From assembly GCF_004514475.2 (NCBI RefSeq), contig NZ_MYFO02000007.1, forward strand, positions 62,001 through 126,000: a DNA stretch of 64,000 nt, in the 5' to 3' direction. Below, piece by piece: positions 9,594-18,466 of this stretch. The notes beneath the pieces were generated by a model that was not told the DNA's origin, did not search any database, and was given only the letters and a program-made list of their open reading frames with translations. Origin of the DNA: Paenibacillus athensensis. Lineage in GTDB: Bacteria; Bacillota; Bacilli; Paenibacillales; NBRC-103111. A program made the position numbers and the translations under genes. Every line of letters starts with the position of its first letter. Position 1 is the stretch's first letter.

Positions 9594-10664
9594 TAATAAC
9601 CTCCTAGGAAATGGTAAAGTGGAGAAACGAAAACGCGAGATTCACCTACTGTTGGCAACCGATCAGTTCTGCGTTTCATTTACATACAGCTCGTTGTGTG
9701 CGTATCACCTTCCCGAATGGTCCGACAGACGCACGATATCCCGGTCCGGACAAGCCGTCCTTTTTCATCCGCTGCGGAGTTTGTGTGATCGATGGGCATT
9801 GCGTATGCTGCAGGCCAGTCTGCGCCCCATCTTCATGAAAAGCGTACACCCTAGCTGGGCGACGCTATCCTAATGAGGGAATGTTTACTAGCCCTTCTAG
9901 TATTTTAACAGTGAAATTCCATAGCGTCTGTGGCGGATTCTACGCAATAAATACGGTAAGATTCGACATGGGCAAGCTTTTGCCGGAGTGATACTATTTG
10001 GTTGAATGCCAAAAAATTCCGTTGACCCGCCATGCCCGGCCCCTTCCTTACGCCTGGTCCGACCGGCTAACGCCCGGACCGCGCACACAGCTGCTCGGGA
10101 AGTGGCGGCGGCGCTCTGCAGCGGCAAGCGGACAAGAGCTCAGAAGCAGACTTGACGGAGAACGCAAGCCGCACCCGACGTCTGGGTTCTCCGGCTGACA
10201 CAACGGTCAGGCTAAAATGTTAACGCTTTCAATGGAAGAGGCTGTCGTTTGCCTGGTTGTTCTCCCAGCCGCTTTCCGTCCCGCTGGCCCTGCGCGCGAA
10301 GTGGAATCCTGCCCAGCTCGGTTTACAACCGTGATGGTCTCGGCGACGCAGCAGCGTGCAACCGGATGCACCGGGCAGTCGATGTCCAGGGCTCTGCACG
10401 TCAACAAATGAAATCGTTACCATTTCCGCGGTTCCGGCGACAGGCCCGAATCGCTGCGCTCCATCGGCGCAATCGGCTGCGCCGCCTGCGTATTTCGTAC
10501 TTTCCAAGCAGGCGGTTATCCGTTCAACCGGCTCTGCGTTCTGGCTTGTCTTTGGCTCCATCCTTGACAGGAGGTGATGCGCAAATCCCGATTACGGTCT
10601 GGCGGGAGCCGGTCCGGCACAGCAACACCGATTGGCATCTTTCATACTGAGGAGGCATTTTTTA
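9594..10664. other. 1.07-kb region without a convincing gene
   Basis: This region separates the divergent discoidin and GH43 genes. Short open frames exist on both strands but none has a protein-like composition combined with a ribosome site. It contains a candidate cre at 10218-10231. A 7-bp inverted repeat (GGAGAAC/GTTCTCC, about 10158-10194) lies just before it. An AGGAGG at 10651-10656 serves the GH43 start. Its length leaves room for a long leader or a small RNA, but I cannot point to one. Confidence 0.5.
10218..10231. promoter_or_regulatory. Candidate cre site upstream of the GH43 gene
   Basis: TGTTAACGCTTTCA matches the CcpA consensus TGTNANCGNTNNCA at every fixed position. It lies about 430 bases upstream of the GH43 start, which is far unless the transcription start is also distal. 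Confidence 0.45.
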
Positions 10665-13634
10665 ATGAGAAAAAAAATTCTGAGCGCCTCGTTATCCGGA
10701 CTCTTGCTGGTTTCCGGCCTGTTCGGGGCCGCGTCTTCGGCGTCCGCCGACACGGTTACGTCCGGCAATCCGATAATTACGAGCATCTTTACCGCCGATC
10801 CATCGGCGCATGTGTGGAGTGACGGGCGGATATATCTGTATCCGTCGCACGACATGTTCCCGTCCCGGGGCAGCGATTTGATGGACAAATACCACGTCTT
10901 TTCGTCCGACAACATGGTCGACTGGGTCGACGAAGGCGAGATCGTCAGCGCCGACGACGTATCCTGGGGACGTCCGGAGGGCGGCTTTATGTGGGCGCCC
11001 GACGCCGCCTACAAAAACGGCACTTATTACTTCTATTTCCCGCATCCGAGCGGCACGAACTGGAACGATACATGGAAGATCGGCGTAGCGACCAGCAGCA
11101 AGCCGAACAAGGATTTTACTGTGCAAGGCTACATTTCGGGACTGCCCGGCAGCAACATGATCGACCCGGCCGTATTCCAGGACGACGACGGCAGCTACTA
11201 CCTGTATGTCGGGGGCGGCTCGCACGCATACGGCGTCAAGCTGGGCAGCAATATGATGTCGCTGGACGGGGCCATCAAGGAATTTACCGAGCTGCAGGAC
11301 TTCCACGAAGCTTCTTGGGTATTCAAGCGCAACGGCGTATATTACATGATGTATGCCGACAATCATTCGCCAGGCGGCAACCAGATGCGTTATGCTACCA
11401 GCAGCAATCCGCTCGGCCCCTGGACCAACCGCGGCGTTCTGCTCGACCCGGTGTTCGGCAGCGATACGTCTCACGGCTCGGTGGTGCAATATAAAGGCAA
11501 CTGGTATCTCTTTTACCATAATGCGAAAATCTCTTCCAACGGCACGCTGCGCTCGGTCTGCGTAGATCAGCTTACCTTCAATACGGACGGCACGATTCAA
11601 AAAGTCATTCAAACCGATACCGGCGTACCGGCTGTCGGACCGCGCTCTACGGCTACTGAGGTCAAGTACTACGACATGGTGAACCAGAACTACGACGCCT
11701 ATACGCAAAAAACCGATTATGCAATGAACGCCGGCAACGTCACCGTGGGAGGCGGGGCTACGCAATCGAACGGCATCGCTGAGAACATGCATATCTCGGG
11801 CTCCTACATTCAGCTCAGCGGCATCAACGGCGGCGTGGGCGGCAAAGCCGTCCTTACCGTGCAATACGCTTCCGGCGACAGCGGAGCCGCCTTCAAGGTC
11901 GATGCCAGCGGCGATACGACCGGCGACGGCTACTTCCTCTCGCTTCCCGGAACCGGCGGCTGGGGCAGCTACACGGGTAAAACCAGCCGACTGATCGATT
12001 TGAAGCCGGGCACGAATAATGTGATCAAGCTGAGCGGCGGCATGGGCGGCGCGAACGTATCCAAAGTGACGGTAGCGCTGAATCCGTCGGGCACCTCGAC
12101 GCCTACACCTACGCCGACAGCAACACCAACTGCGACGCCAACTGCAACACCTACACCTACGCCAACGTCGACGCCGGCCGGCGGCAATTATGAAGCCGAA
12201 TCTGCAGCTCTGACCGGCGGAGCGAAAGTGAATACCGACCATACAGGCTACACGGGAAGCGGCTTTGTCGACGGCTACTGGACGCAGGGAGCAACCACGA
12301 CCTTCACCGTCAACGCTTCTTCGGCAGGCACGCATAACGTGACGCTGAAGTACGGCAACGCTTCAGGCAGCGCCAAAACGCTCAGCTTGTACGTCAACGG
12401 CACGAAGCTGCGTCAGACGACGCTCGCCAACCTGGCCAACTGGGATACATGGGGCACGAAAGTGGAGTCCGTTACGCTGAATGCAGGCAGCAATACGATT
12501 GCGTACAAATACGACACCAGCGATTCCGGCAACGTGAATCTGGACCGCATTACAGTCGCATACACAGGTTCGTCGACGCCGACTCCAACTCCAACCCCAA
12601 CCCCAACGCCGACGCCTACACCAACTGCGACACCTACACCGACGCCGACTGCAACACCTACACCAACACCAACACCAACACCAACACCAACACCGACGCC
12701 GACGCCGACGCCAACGCCTACTCCGACTGCTCCTCCTGCGGGTACGAATCTTGCGTTGAACAAAACCATGACGGCAAGCAGTGCGCCGAACGGCGCATAT
12801 CCGGCCTCGGCTGCCAACGACAATAACCAGAACAGCTATTGGGAAAGCTCAACCAGCTCCTTCCCGCAATGGCTGCAGGCGGACCTGGGCGCTTCCTACA
12901 ACGTGAATCAGGTTGTGCTGAAGCTGCCGACCGGATGGGGCTCGCGCACACAAACCCTTTCCGTCCAAGGCAGCACCAACGGCACGTCGTTCAGCAACAT
13001 CGTTGCGTCTGCGGACTACACGTTCAATCCGTCCGCTAACACGGTAACGATCAACTTCAGTGCCACATCGGCGCGTTACGTGCGCATCAACGTTACAGCT
13101 AACACCGGCTGGCCTGCCGCTCAAATTTCGGAGCTTGAGGTGTACAGCGGAGCTTCGTCGACGCCAACTCCAACGCCTACACCGACGCCGACGCCGACGC
13201 CGACGCCAACTCCAACACCTACTCCGGGTGCGAATCTGGCGCTGAACAAGAGCATTGCCGAAAGCGGCCATACTCAAGTCTATGGAGCTTCGAACGCCAA
13301 CGACGGCAATCAAGCCACATATTGGGAAGGTCCGGCCAACTCGTATCCGAACACGCTGACGGTCGACTTGGGCAGCTCCTACAGTGTCAGCAAAGTGACG
13401 CTTCAACTGCCGGTTGGCTGGGGCTCGCGCACCCAAACCTTGTCCGTGCAGGGCAGCGTCAATGGCAGCACCTATAGCACGCTGGTTTCTTCAGCTACCT
13501 ATACGTTTAATCCGAGCGCCAATACGGTAACGATTACCTTCCCGAGCGCATCGGCCCGATACGTGCGGCTGAACTTTACAGCCAACAGCGGAGCTACCGC
13601 CGGTCAAATATCCGAGTTCCAGATTTATCAGTAA
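10665..13634 (+). CDS. Secreted GH43-family glycosidase with CBM and two discoidin domains
   Basis: This 989-residue secreted enzyme probably acts on arabinose- or xylose-containing polysaccharide. A signal peptide (about 1-29) precedes a five-bladed GH43 domain (about 33-330). The likely catalytic triad is Asp45 (TADPSAH), Asp167 (MIDPAV) and Glu215 (HEASW). A CBM6-like segment follows the catalytic domain (about 345-475). Next are a Thr-Pro linker, a CBM35/CBM6-like domain beginning YEAESA, a long Thr-Pro linker, a discoidin domain, a third Thr-Pro linker and a second discoidin domain. The start is set by AGGAGG nine bases before ATG 10665. A strong terminator follows. Confidence 0.9.
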   Translation: MRKKILSASLSGLLLVSGLFGAASSASADTVTSGNPIITSIFTADPSAHVWSDGRIYLYPSHDMFPSRGSDLMDKYHVFSSDNMVDWVDEGEIVSADDVSWGRPEGGFMWAPDAAYKNGTYYFYFPHPSGTNWNDTWKIGVATSSKPNKDFTVQGYISGLPGSNMIDPAVFQDDDGSYYLYVGGGSHAYGVKLGSNMMSLDGAIKEFTELQDFHEASWVFKRNGVYYMMYADNHSPGGNQMRYATSSNPLGPWTNRGVLLDPVFGSDTSHGSVVQYKGNWYLFYHNAKISSNGTLRSVCVDQLTFNTDGTIQKVIQTDTGVPAVGPRSTATEVKYYDMVNQNYDAYTQKTDYAMNAGNVTVGGGATQSNGIAENMHISGSYIQLSGINGGVGGKAVLTVQYASGDSGAAFKVDASGDTTGDGYFLSLPGTGGWGSYTGKTSRLIDLKPGTNNVIKLSGGMGGANVSKVTVALNPSGTSTPTPTPTATPTATPTATPTPTPTSTPAGGNYEAESAALTGGAKVNTDHTGYTGSGFVDGYWTQGATTTFTVNASSAGTHNVTLKYGNASGSAKTLSLYVNGTKLRQTTLANLANWDTWGTKVESVTLNAGSNTIAYKYDTSDSGNVNLDRITVAYTGSSTPTPTPTPTPTPTPTPTATPTPTPTATPTPTPTPTPTPTPTPTPTPTPTPTAPPAGTNLALNKTMTASSAPNGAYPASAANDNNQNSYWESSTSSFPQWLQADLGASYNVNQVVLKLPTGWGSRTQTLSVQGSTNGTSFSNIVASADYTFNPSANTVTINFSATSARYVRINVTANTGWPAAQISELEVYSGASSTPTPTPTPTPTPTPTPTPTPTPGANLALNKSIAESGHTQVYGASNANDGNQATYWEGPANSYPNTLTVDLGSSYSVSKVTLQLPVGWGSRTQTLSVQGSVNGSTYSTLVSSATYTFNPSANTVTITFPSASARYVRLNFTANSGATAGQISEFQIYQ
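12098..12178. repeat. Thr-Pro linker repeat 1 in the GH43 gene
   Basis: Short imperfect repeats of ACNCC-type codons encode a Thr-Pro/Ala-Thr linker between the GH43-associated domain and the CBM35-like domain. Confidence 0.8.
12572..12738. repeat. Thr-Pro linker repeat 2 in the GH43 gene
   Basis: About 165 bases of near-tandem 6-base units (ACNCCN) encode an extended Thr-Pro chain. Runs of identical units, such as four copies of ACCAAC in a row, make it prone to slippage and length variation. Confidence 0.85.
13157..13227. repeat. Thr-Pro linker repeat 3 in the GH43 gene
   Basis: This is a third block of 6-base Thr-Pro-coding units, joining the two discoidin domains. Confidence 0.8.
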
Positions 13635-13650
13635 CATTAACCCCCAAAAC

Positions 13651-13696
13651 AAAACCGTTGAGCGGCAAACATCATGTTTGCTGTCCAACGGTTTTT
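13651..13696 (+). terminator. Intrinsic terminator of the GH43 gene
   Basis: A long stem (outer arms 13655-13660 and 13686-13691, with an inner GGCAAACA/TGTTTGC pairing) is followed by T5. It starts about 20 bases after the stop codon. Confidence 0.8.
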
Positions 13697-13726
13697 GTGC
13701 GTCTGCTTTTACCGGAACAGAAGCCG

Positions 13727-14254
13727 TTATATGCTGCGGCATAATTCCAAGCTGCCAGTTGCTTCTTTGGAATATTCACGATCTCCGTACATGCCGTTCA
13801 GCTTAGTAAACCCGTTCTGAATCCAAAATCGCAAGGCCTGCCAATTTTTTAACGATACATTGATTCTGATTTCTTTAAAATGTAGAGCCTGCAGCTCGCT
13901 CACCAGTTGCTGCACGACTTCACGCCCATAGCCCCGCCCTTTGAAGTGATTGCCCATACACAGAAAGGACAGATAAGCTGTATCGGCATGCGGATATCCA
14001 TGATACAAACTGATGAAGCCAACCAGCTCCTTTCCTCGCTTGATAGCTTGCAGCTTGTAGTTCTCCTTCAAGCCATCTGGAGGCAAATCCCCCACATGAT
14101 AACACTGATTCACATAGGCAGGGTCAGGTTCCCGACCATCCCAATGCAGCAGGTTGCTGCTCGTTTCATAAAGATGCTGCAAATCATGAATCTCCTCTAA
14201 CGCTATATCGGTAATGAGGAGTTTTTCCGTTTGCCAAATCGGTTTAAGGAGCAT
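13727..14254 (-). CDS. GNAT-family N-acetyltransferase
   Basis: This 175-residue protein has the GNAT core, with the acetyl-CoA loop pattern GRGYGREVV at about 112-120 and a C-terminal strand-helix FWIQNGFTKL. The residues before the core are acidic and tryptophan-rich, as in uncharacterised small-molecule acetyltransferases. The substrate cannot be deduced. It converges with the GH43 gene and lies about 50 bases downstream of the MFS gene on the same strand, so the two may be cotranscribed. Confidence 0.8.
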   Translation of the reverse strand: MLLKPIWQTEKLLITDIALEEIHDLQHLYETSSNLLHWDGREPDPAYVNQCYHVGDLPPDGLKENYKLQAIKRGKELVGFISLYHGYPHADTAYLSFLCMGNHFKGRGYGREVVQQLVSELQALHFKEIRINVSLKNWQALRFWIQNGFTKLNGMYGDREYSKEATGSLELCRSI

Positions 14255-14303
14255 TCTTCAAACCACCATTTCTGCCATAATCTTTGCCAGTCGTACATGC
14301 CGT

Positions 14304-15521
14304 TCACCCTTCCTCCAACGACCGCAGCTTCCGCAGCGACGGGAACACATACATCCACACCCCGGCTACCACCAGCGTGCCGATGCCGCCAACCAGCGCA
14401 GCGGGAGCCGCGCCGATCAACCCGGCTACAATCCCCGACTCAAATTCACCCAACTGATTCGACGTGCCGATAAACAGCGAATTGACCGCATTCACCCGGC
14501 CGCGCATCTCATCCGGCGTCTGCAATTGAACGAGAGAGGAACGAATGACCACACTGACGACATCCGACGCCCCGACCAGCAGCAGCGCAAATAGCGAAAC
14601 GTACATATTCCGCGAAATGGCAAACAGCATCGTCGCCAGCCCAAAAATCCCCAGCGCCCCGAACAGCTTCAAACCTACAGCCGACCGCAACGGATAATAA
14701 GCCAGCACAATCGACATCAGCAACGCCCCCACCGCGGGAGCGGTTCGCAGCAGCCCCAATCCCACCGGACCCGCATGCAATATATCCTGCGCAAATATTG
14801 GCAACAGCGCCGTCGCCCCGCCCAGCAGCACCGCAAACAGATCCAACGAAATCGTCCCGAGAATTGCCGGGTGCCGATAAATAAAAGACAGGCCCATGAA
14901 CACCGACTTCATCGTCACCGGCTCAAGCCTGCGTTCCACGGGCGTCGTGCGAATCAAGAACGTCAACACACTCCCGGCAAAAAGAGCCAGTGCGGCCGTA
15001 CCATAAAGCGCCACCGGCCCCAGTGCGAACAGCAGGCCGCCCAGCGCCGGCCCCACAATTTGCGTCGTTTGGCCGACCGACGTACTCCACGCAATCGCCT
15101 GCTGCAGCCTCGCCTTGGGCACCAGCTGCGGCAGCAAAGCCGACGACGTGGGCCCCTCGAACGCCCGACAAGCGCCGAGCAACGCCGCCGCGGCAAAGAT
15201 CGTCTCGCGCCCCAACCAGCCGTGCACATTGCCAAACAGCAGAACCGCGGCAATCAGCGCCTCGATGAATTGGCACACATAAACAATCCGCCGGCGGTCG
15301 AATCGGTCAGCAGCATGGCCAACGACGAAGGTCAGCAGCACCATCGGCACGAATTGAGCCAGCCCGACAAAACCCAAGCTGAACGCATCATGCGTCAAAT
15401 CATACATCTGCCAGCCAATCGCCACAGACAGCATCTGAAACGAGCTGGAAGAGAACATCCGCGCGAGCCAGAACTTGTTGAACGACGGGTGGCTCAGCAC
15501 AGAATCGTTATTTTTGAACAC
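14304..15521 (-). CDS. MFS transporter, EntS/drug-exporter type
   Basis: This 405-residue protein has about 12 hydrophobic segments. The MFS signature between helices 2 and 3 reads GHAADRFDRRR. The N terminus (SFNKFWLARMFSSSSFQM) resembles EntS/MFS_3 exporters, which pump out siderophores, macrolides or other lipophilic compounds. The start is GTG, with AAAGGG about eleven bases upstream. The substrate is unknown. Confidence 0.82.
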   Translation of the reverse strand: MFKNNDSVLSHPSFNKFWLARMFSSSSFQMLSVAIGWQMYDLTHDAFSLGFVGLAQFVPMVLLTFVVGHAADRFDRRRIVYVCQFIEALIAAVLLFGNVHGWLGRETIFAAAALLGACRAFEGPTSSALLPQLVPKARLQQAIAWSTSVGQTTQIVGPALGGLLFALGPVALYGTAALALFAGSVLTFLIRTTPVERRLEPVTMKSVFMGLSFIYRHPAILGTISLDLFAVLLGGATALLPIFAQDILHAGPVGLGLLRTAPAVGALLMSIVLAYYPLRSAVGLKLFGALGIFGLATMLFAISRNMYVSLFALLLVGASDVVSVVIRSSLVQLQTPDEMRGRVNAVNSLFIGTSNQLGEFESGIVAGLIGAAPAALVGGIGTLVVAGVWMYVFPSLRKLRSLEEG

Positions 15522-15614
15522 AGCTACTCACGCCCTTTATTGTATGCAGATTTCATATCGTGGTCGGTCCGTCCCTTCCCGCAAATCGATAAAGTCTATT
15601 ATAAACGATATGCC

Positions 15615-15644
15615 AAAAAAGCCCACATCCGCGAAGGAGTGAGC
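15615..15644 (-). terminator. Intrinsic terminator of the marR-asst-ssuABC operon
   Basis: On the minus strand a 9-bp stem with one bulged base, closed by the loop TTCGC, is followed by T6. It lies about 20 bases beyond the permease stop codon. Confidence 0.8.
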
Positions 15645-15661
15645 CATTGCGACCGGGCCAG

Positions 15662-16438
15662 CTACCGTTTGAGCGGTCCCGAACTGACAATGCCATAGCG
15701 GCGCAGCGTCTTGCGTCCTACCCAGCCAACGAGGCGATCGGTCACGAAACCCATCAGCCCCAGGCTGATCAGCCCAACGAATATCCAGTCCGTACGGAAG
15801 AACAGCCTGGAGTTCCAGATCAGGAAACCGACGCCCTCATTGGCGGCAATCATCTCGGCGCCGATAATGGCCATGTAGGAAGTACCCATCGCCAGCCGAA
15901 TGCCCGTGAAAATATACGGCACCGTGGCCGGAATGACGACATGCAGCAATATTTGCCCTTCCGAAGCGCCCATACTGCGGGCCGAGCGGATTTTATCCTC
16001 CTCAACAGCCAGTACCCCGGTTAACGTATTCATCATCACGATAAACAGCGTTGCGTAGGTAATCAGCGCAATTTTGGATTGCTCGCCGATGCCAAACCAG
16101 ACGAGAAACAGTGTAATAAAAGCGATCGGCGGAATAAAGCGGATGAAGTTCAGGAACGGCTCGGCGAATAAGCGAATCGCCTTGACCTTACCAATGATCA
16201 GCCCAATCGGCACGGCAATCAAGCTGCCAAGCGCCCAGCCGACGAATACCCGATAGAAGCTGACGCCGATGTAAGATAACAGCGAGCCGTCTTGCAGCAG
16301 CTCCAGCGCTCCCCTCCAGGTCGCAACCGGACCTGGCACAATTTCCGGACCGTACAGCCACTCGCCCGCCTGCCAGATGAGCAGGGCCAACAGCCATAGC
16401 AACGGAATAACGACCCCTTTCTTAGCGAAGAGGCTCAT
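15662..16438 (-). CDS. ssuC: ABC transporter permease, sulfonate/taurine/nitrate type
   Basis: This 258-residue inner-membrane permease has about six hydrophobic segments. The cytoplasmic EAA-like loop (RSMGASEGQILLHVVIPA at about 153-170) contacts the ATPase. It belongs to the SsuC/TauC/NrtB/ThiX family. The start codon overlaps the ATPase stop (ATGA), so translation is coupled. The gene symbol is by family and context; taurine, aromatic sulfonates or pyrimidine precursors are also possible substrates. Confidence 0.82.
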   Translation of the reverse strand: MSLFAKKGVVIPLLWLLALLIWQAGEWLYGPEIVPGPVATWRGALELLQDGSLLSYIGVSFYRVFVGWALGSLIAVPIGLIIGKVKAIRLFAEPFLNFIRFIPPIAFITLFLVWFGIGEQSKIALITYATLFIVMMNTLTGVLAVEEDKIRSARSMGASEGQILLHVVIPATVPYIFTGIRLAMGTSYMAIIGAEMIAANEGVGFLIWNSRLFFRTDWIFVGLISLGLMGFVTDRLVGWVGRKTLRRYGIVSSGPLKR

Positions 16439-17250
16439 GGGTAGACCCCTCCTTCCAGCTCAGCGTCAAAATGAGATTGAATCCGCCTGTGCAGCGCATA
16501 GAATTCGGGTGAGGTCGCTTCTCTCGGATAGGCAAGCGGCACCTCGTAAATATCCGAGATTTGCGCATTCGGTCCGGCAGACATCACCGCAATCCGCTCA
16601 CCGAGCAGCAACGCCTCCTGAATGTCGTGGGTGACGAAAATGACCGTTTTTCCCGTCTCGCGCCAAATTTGCGACAGTTCCTTCTGCATCAGGCGGCGCG
16701 TCATCGCGTCCAAAGCCCCGAACGGCTCATCCATCAGAAGAATGCCCGGATCGTTAGCCAACACGCGCGCAAGCTGCACCCGCTGCTTCATTCCGCCGGA
16801 TAGCTCGCGCGGGAATTTCTTTTCATGCCCGTACAAGCCAACGAGCTGAATAAAGCGGTCGGCCACTTCCTGACGCTGTTCCTTGGGTGCTTTGCGCATC
16901 TTCAGCCCGAATTCGACATTCTGACGCACCGTCAGCCAAGGAAACAAAGCAGCATCCGCTTGCTGAAAGACGACGGCCCGATCCCATCCCGGCCGATCAA
17001 TATCGGTATCGCCTACGCGCAGGCGGCCGCCGGACTTGGCGACGAACCCGGCAATCATATTAAGCAGCGTAGACTTGCCGCATCCGCTTGGTCCGAGCAG
17101 TACAAAAAATTCGCCGCCCCTCACCACCAAATCGATGTTTTTAATAATGTAATGAATGTCGCCGGTTTTGCCGGGTTTCGTCAGCTCTGCGTAGCTCTTG
17201 TCGAGCTGTTCGATGGTGATAGTTGTGGAAACCGCGTTAGCTATCGTCAT
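16435..17250 (-). CDS. ssuB: ABC transporter ATP-binding protein, sulfonate/taurine/nitrate type
   Basis: This 271-residue nucleotide-binding subunit has Walker A GPSGCGKST, signature LSGGMKQR and Walker B ILLMDEPFGALD, with a downstream His switch in VTHDIQEA. It belongs to the SsuB/TauB/NrtD group. I use ATG 17250 rather than the upstream in-frame codon because AGAAAGGAG lies just before it. It is separated from the binding-protein gene by a palindromic MITE-like element, which may lower its expression relative to the binding protein. Confidence 0.85.
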   Translation of the reverse strand: MTIANAVSTTITIEQLDKSYAELTKPGKTGDIHYIIKNIDLVVRGGEFFVLLGPSGCGKSTLLNMIAGFVAKSGGRLRVGDTDIDRPGWDRAVVFQQADAALFPWLTVRQNVEFGLKMRKAPKEQRQEVADRFIQLVGLYGHEKKFPRELSGGMKQRVQLARVLANDPGILLMDEPFGALDAMTRRLMQKELSQIWRETGKTVIFVTHDIQEALLLGERIAVMSAGPNAQISDIYEVPLAYPREATSPEFYALHRRIQSHFDAELEGGVYP

Positions 17251-17273
17251 CCGTTTATTCTCCTTTCTGTTAG

Positions 17274-17342
17274 AAATCCGGTGTACAATCAATGGCCCCG
17301 TCGATAGAGGTTCCGCTCTCCGGCCATTGCTTCACCGGACTC
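17274..17342. repeat. Short MITE-like palindrome inside the ABC operon
   Basis: This 69-bp imperfect palindrome has outer arms ATCCGGTG/CACCGGAC and inner arms CAATGGCC/GGCCATTG. It begins immediately after the stop codon of the binding-protein gene. Its right arm is nearly identical to the right end of the 171-bp palindrome at 23373-23543, and both contain GTCGATAG. Transcribed, it would form a stable hairpin between ssuA-like and ssuB-like genes. Confidence 0.7.
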
Positions 17343-18428
17343 CTATTGTCCGTAAGTGACCCGATCCGGCAATGCCTTGCGGAGACTATCCAGACTCAGC
17401 TTACTTTTCAGATCGAAATCGTTTTTAATAATGCCGTCTTTCACCATATATTGCTTCTGTCCAGACAAGCTGTCGAACGATTCCTGCTTGAAACCGATTT
17501 GCCAGTTGTTCGTTGGCAGATCGCGAAGCGTCGCTTCCTTGGGCTGCTTCACTTCCTTAAACAAAATATCCGCCGTTTCCTCCGGATGGGCTGTAATAAA
17601 CTGTGAAGCCTCGTCAAGCGCGCTCAGAAAGTTCGCAACCCCCTGCGGATGCGCCTGAATCAAGTCATTCGACGCGATAATCGCTCCCCCGATTCTGACG
17701 GTGGTTTTGGACATATCCGTCAGCTCGTGAATGCCCTGCACATCGGCAAACTTGGCGATCATCGCAGAGCCGACGACCCAGGACGCGTCGATCTCGCCTT
17801 TTTTCAAAGCAACGTACGCCTCGTCGAAGCCGCCCTGCCCGATTTGCTGGCTATCTGCTGCCGCAAGGCCATTCGCTTTCAAATATTCATCCCACAAATA
17901 GGGCAGGAATGTGCCGCGCAGCGTACTCAGCTTTTTGCCTTTCAGATCCTGCGCCTGTTGAATGCCGTCCCGCACATAAAGCTTCCATTGCGCAGCCGCC
18001 GCGTCGGTGTTCGTGCCGGTCGCGGCCACAATACCGTAATCCCCTTTACTGACCGCGTTCAGAATAGGAAAGTCGGCTCCCCACGCGATATCCGTCTGCT
18101 TGATAAACAGCGAATTGATGCCTTCGGCCGGTGTGGCAAACGTCACAAGCTCAGCCTTAATTGCGTATTTGTCAAAAAATCCTTTGGTCTTGGCGATCCG
18201 CAGCACCGGATTGGTCAAAATATCGGCGATTTTGATCTGGATCGGGTCCGGTTGGAGCGGCGATGCCGAAGCATCGGTCGCAGACTGCTGTCCCGCCGAG
18301 CCGGGCGAGACTTCAGAGACAGTATTTGCCGGCTTGACGCCGTCCTTGCCGCAAGCGGCAAGCAACAGGGTCAACACGGTCAGAACGATCAGGGTAAGAT
18401 ACGAGGAACGTCGGTTTATGCTAGTCAT
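17343..18428 (-). CDS. ssuA: ABC transporter substrate-binding lipoprotein, sulfonate/aliphatic type
   Basis: This 361-residue lipoprotein has a signal peptide ending in the lipobox LLAAC (Cys about 26). A Ser/Ala/Pro-rich linker follows, then a type II periplasmic-binding fold of the SsuA/TauA/NMT1-like group. The family pattern includes KTKGFFDKY, GINSLFIKQTD and a DASWVVG stretch that usually lies near the ligand cleft. It is the third gene of the minus-strand operon, 38 bases after the arylsulfotransferase-like gene. An organosulfur ligand is inferred from that neighbour; nitrate- or thiamine-precursor-type ligands are not excluded. Confidence 0.82.
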   Translation of the reverse strand: MTSINRRSSYLTLIVLTVLTLLLAACGKDGVKPANTVSEVSPGSAGQQSATDASASPLQPDPIQIKIADILTNPVLRIAKTKGFFDKYAIKAELVTFATPAEGINSLFIKQTDIAWGADFPILNAVSKGDYGIVAATGTNTDAAAAQWKLYVRDGIQQAQDLKGKKLSTLRGTFLPYLWDEYLKANGLAAADSQQIGQGGFDEAYVALKKGEIDASWVVGSAMIAKFADVQGIHELTDMSKTTVRIGGAIIASNDLIQAHPQGVANFLSALDEASQFITAHPEETADILFKEVKQPKEATLRDLPTNNWQIGFKQESFDSLSGQKQYMVKDGIIKNDFDLKSKLSLDSLRKALPDRVTYGQ

Positions 18429-18466
18429 GTTTTCTCCCTCAACTTTCTTGAGCTATATAGCAATGG

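Noticed and set aside
10574-10822. 82-codon ORF with AGGAGG overlapping the GH43 start
   Set aside because: Its peptide is basic and unlike any protein family, and it runs into the GH43 signal-peptide region in another frame.
10692-12335. 547-codon open frame antisense to the GH43 gene
   Set aside because: It has no ribosome site and no recognisable domain; the GH43 gene occupies the locus.
12572-12738. Tandem short repeats that could be mistaken for a CRISPR array
   Set aside because: The units are only six bases long, have no spacers and are in frame encoding Thr-Pro inside a linker of the GH43 enzyme.
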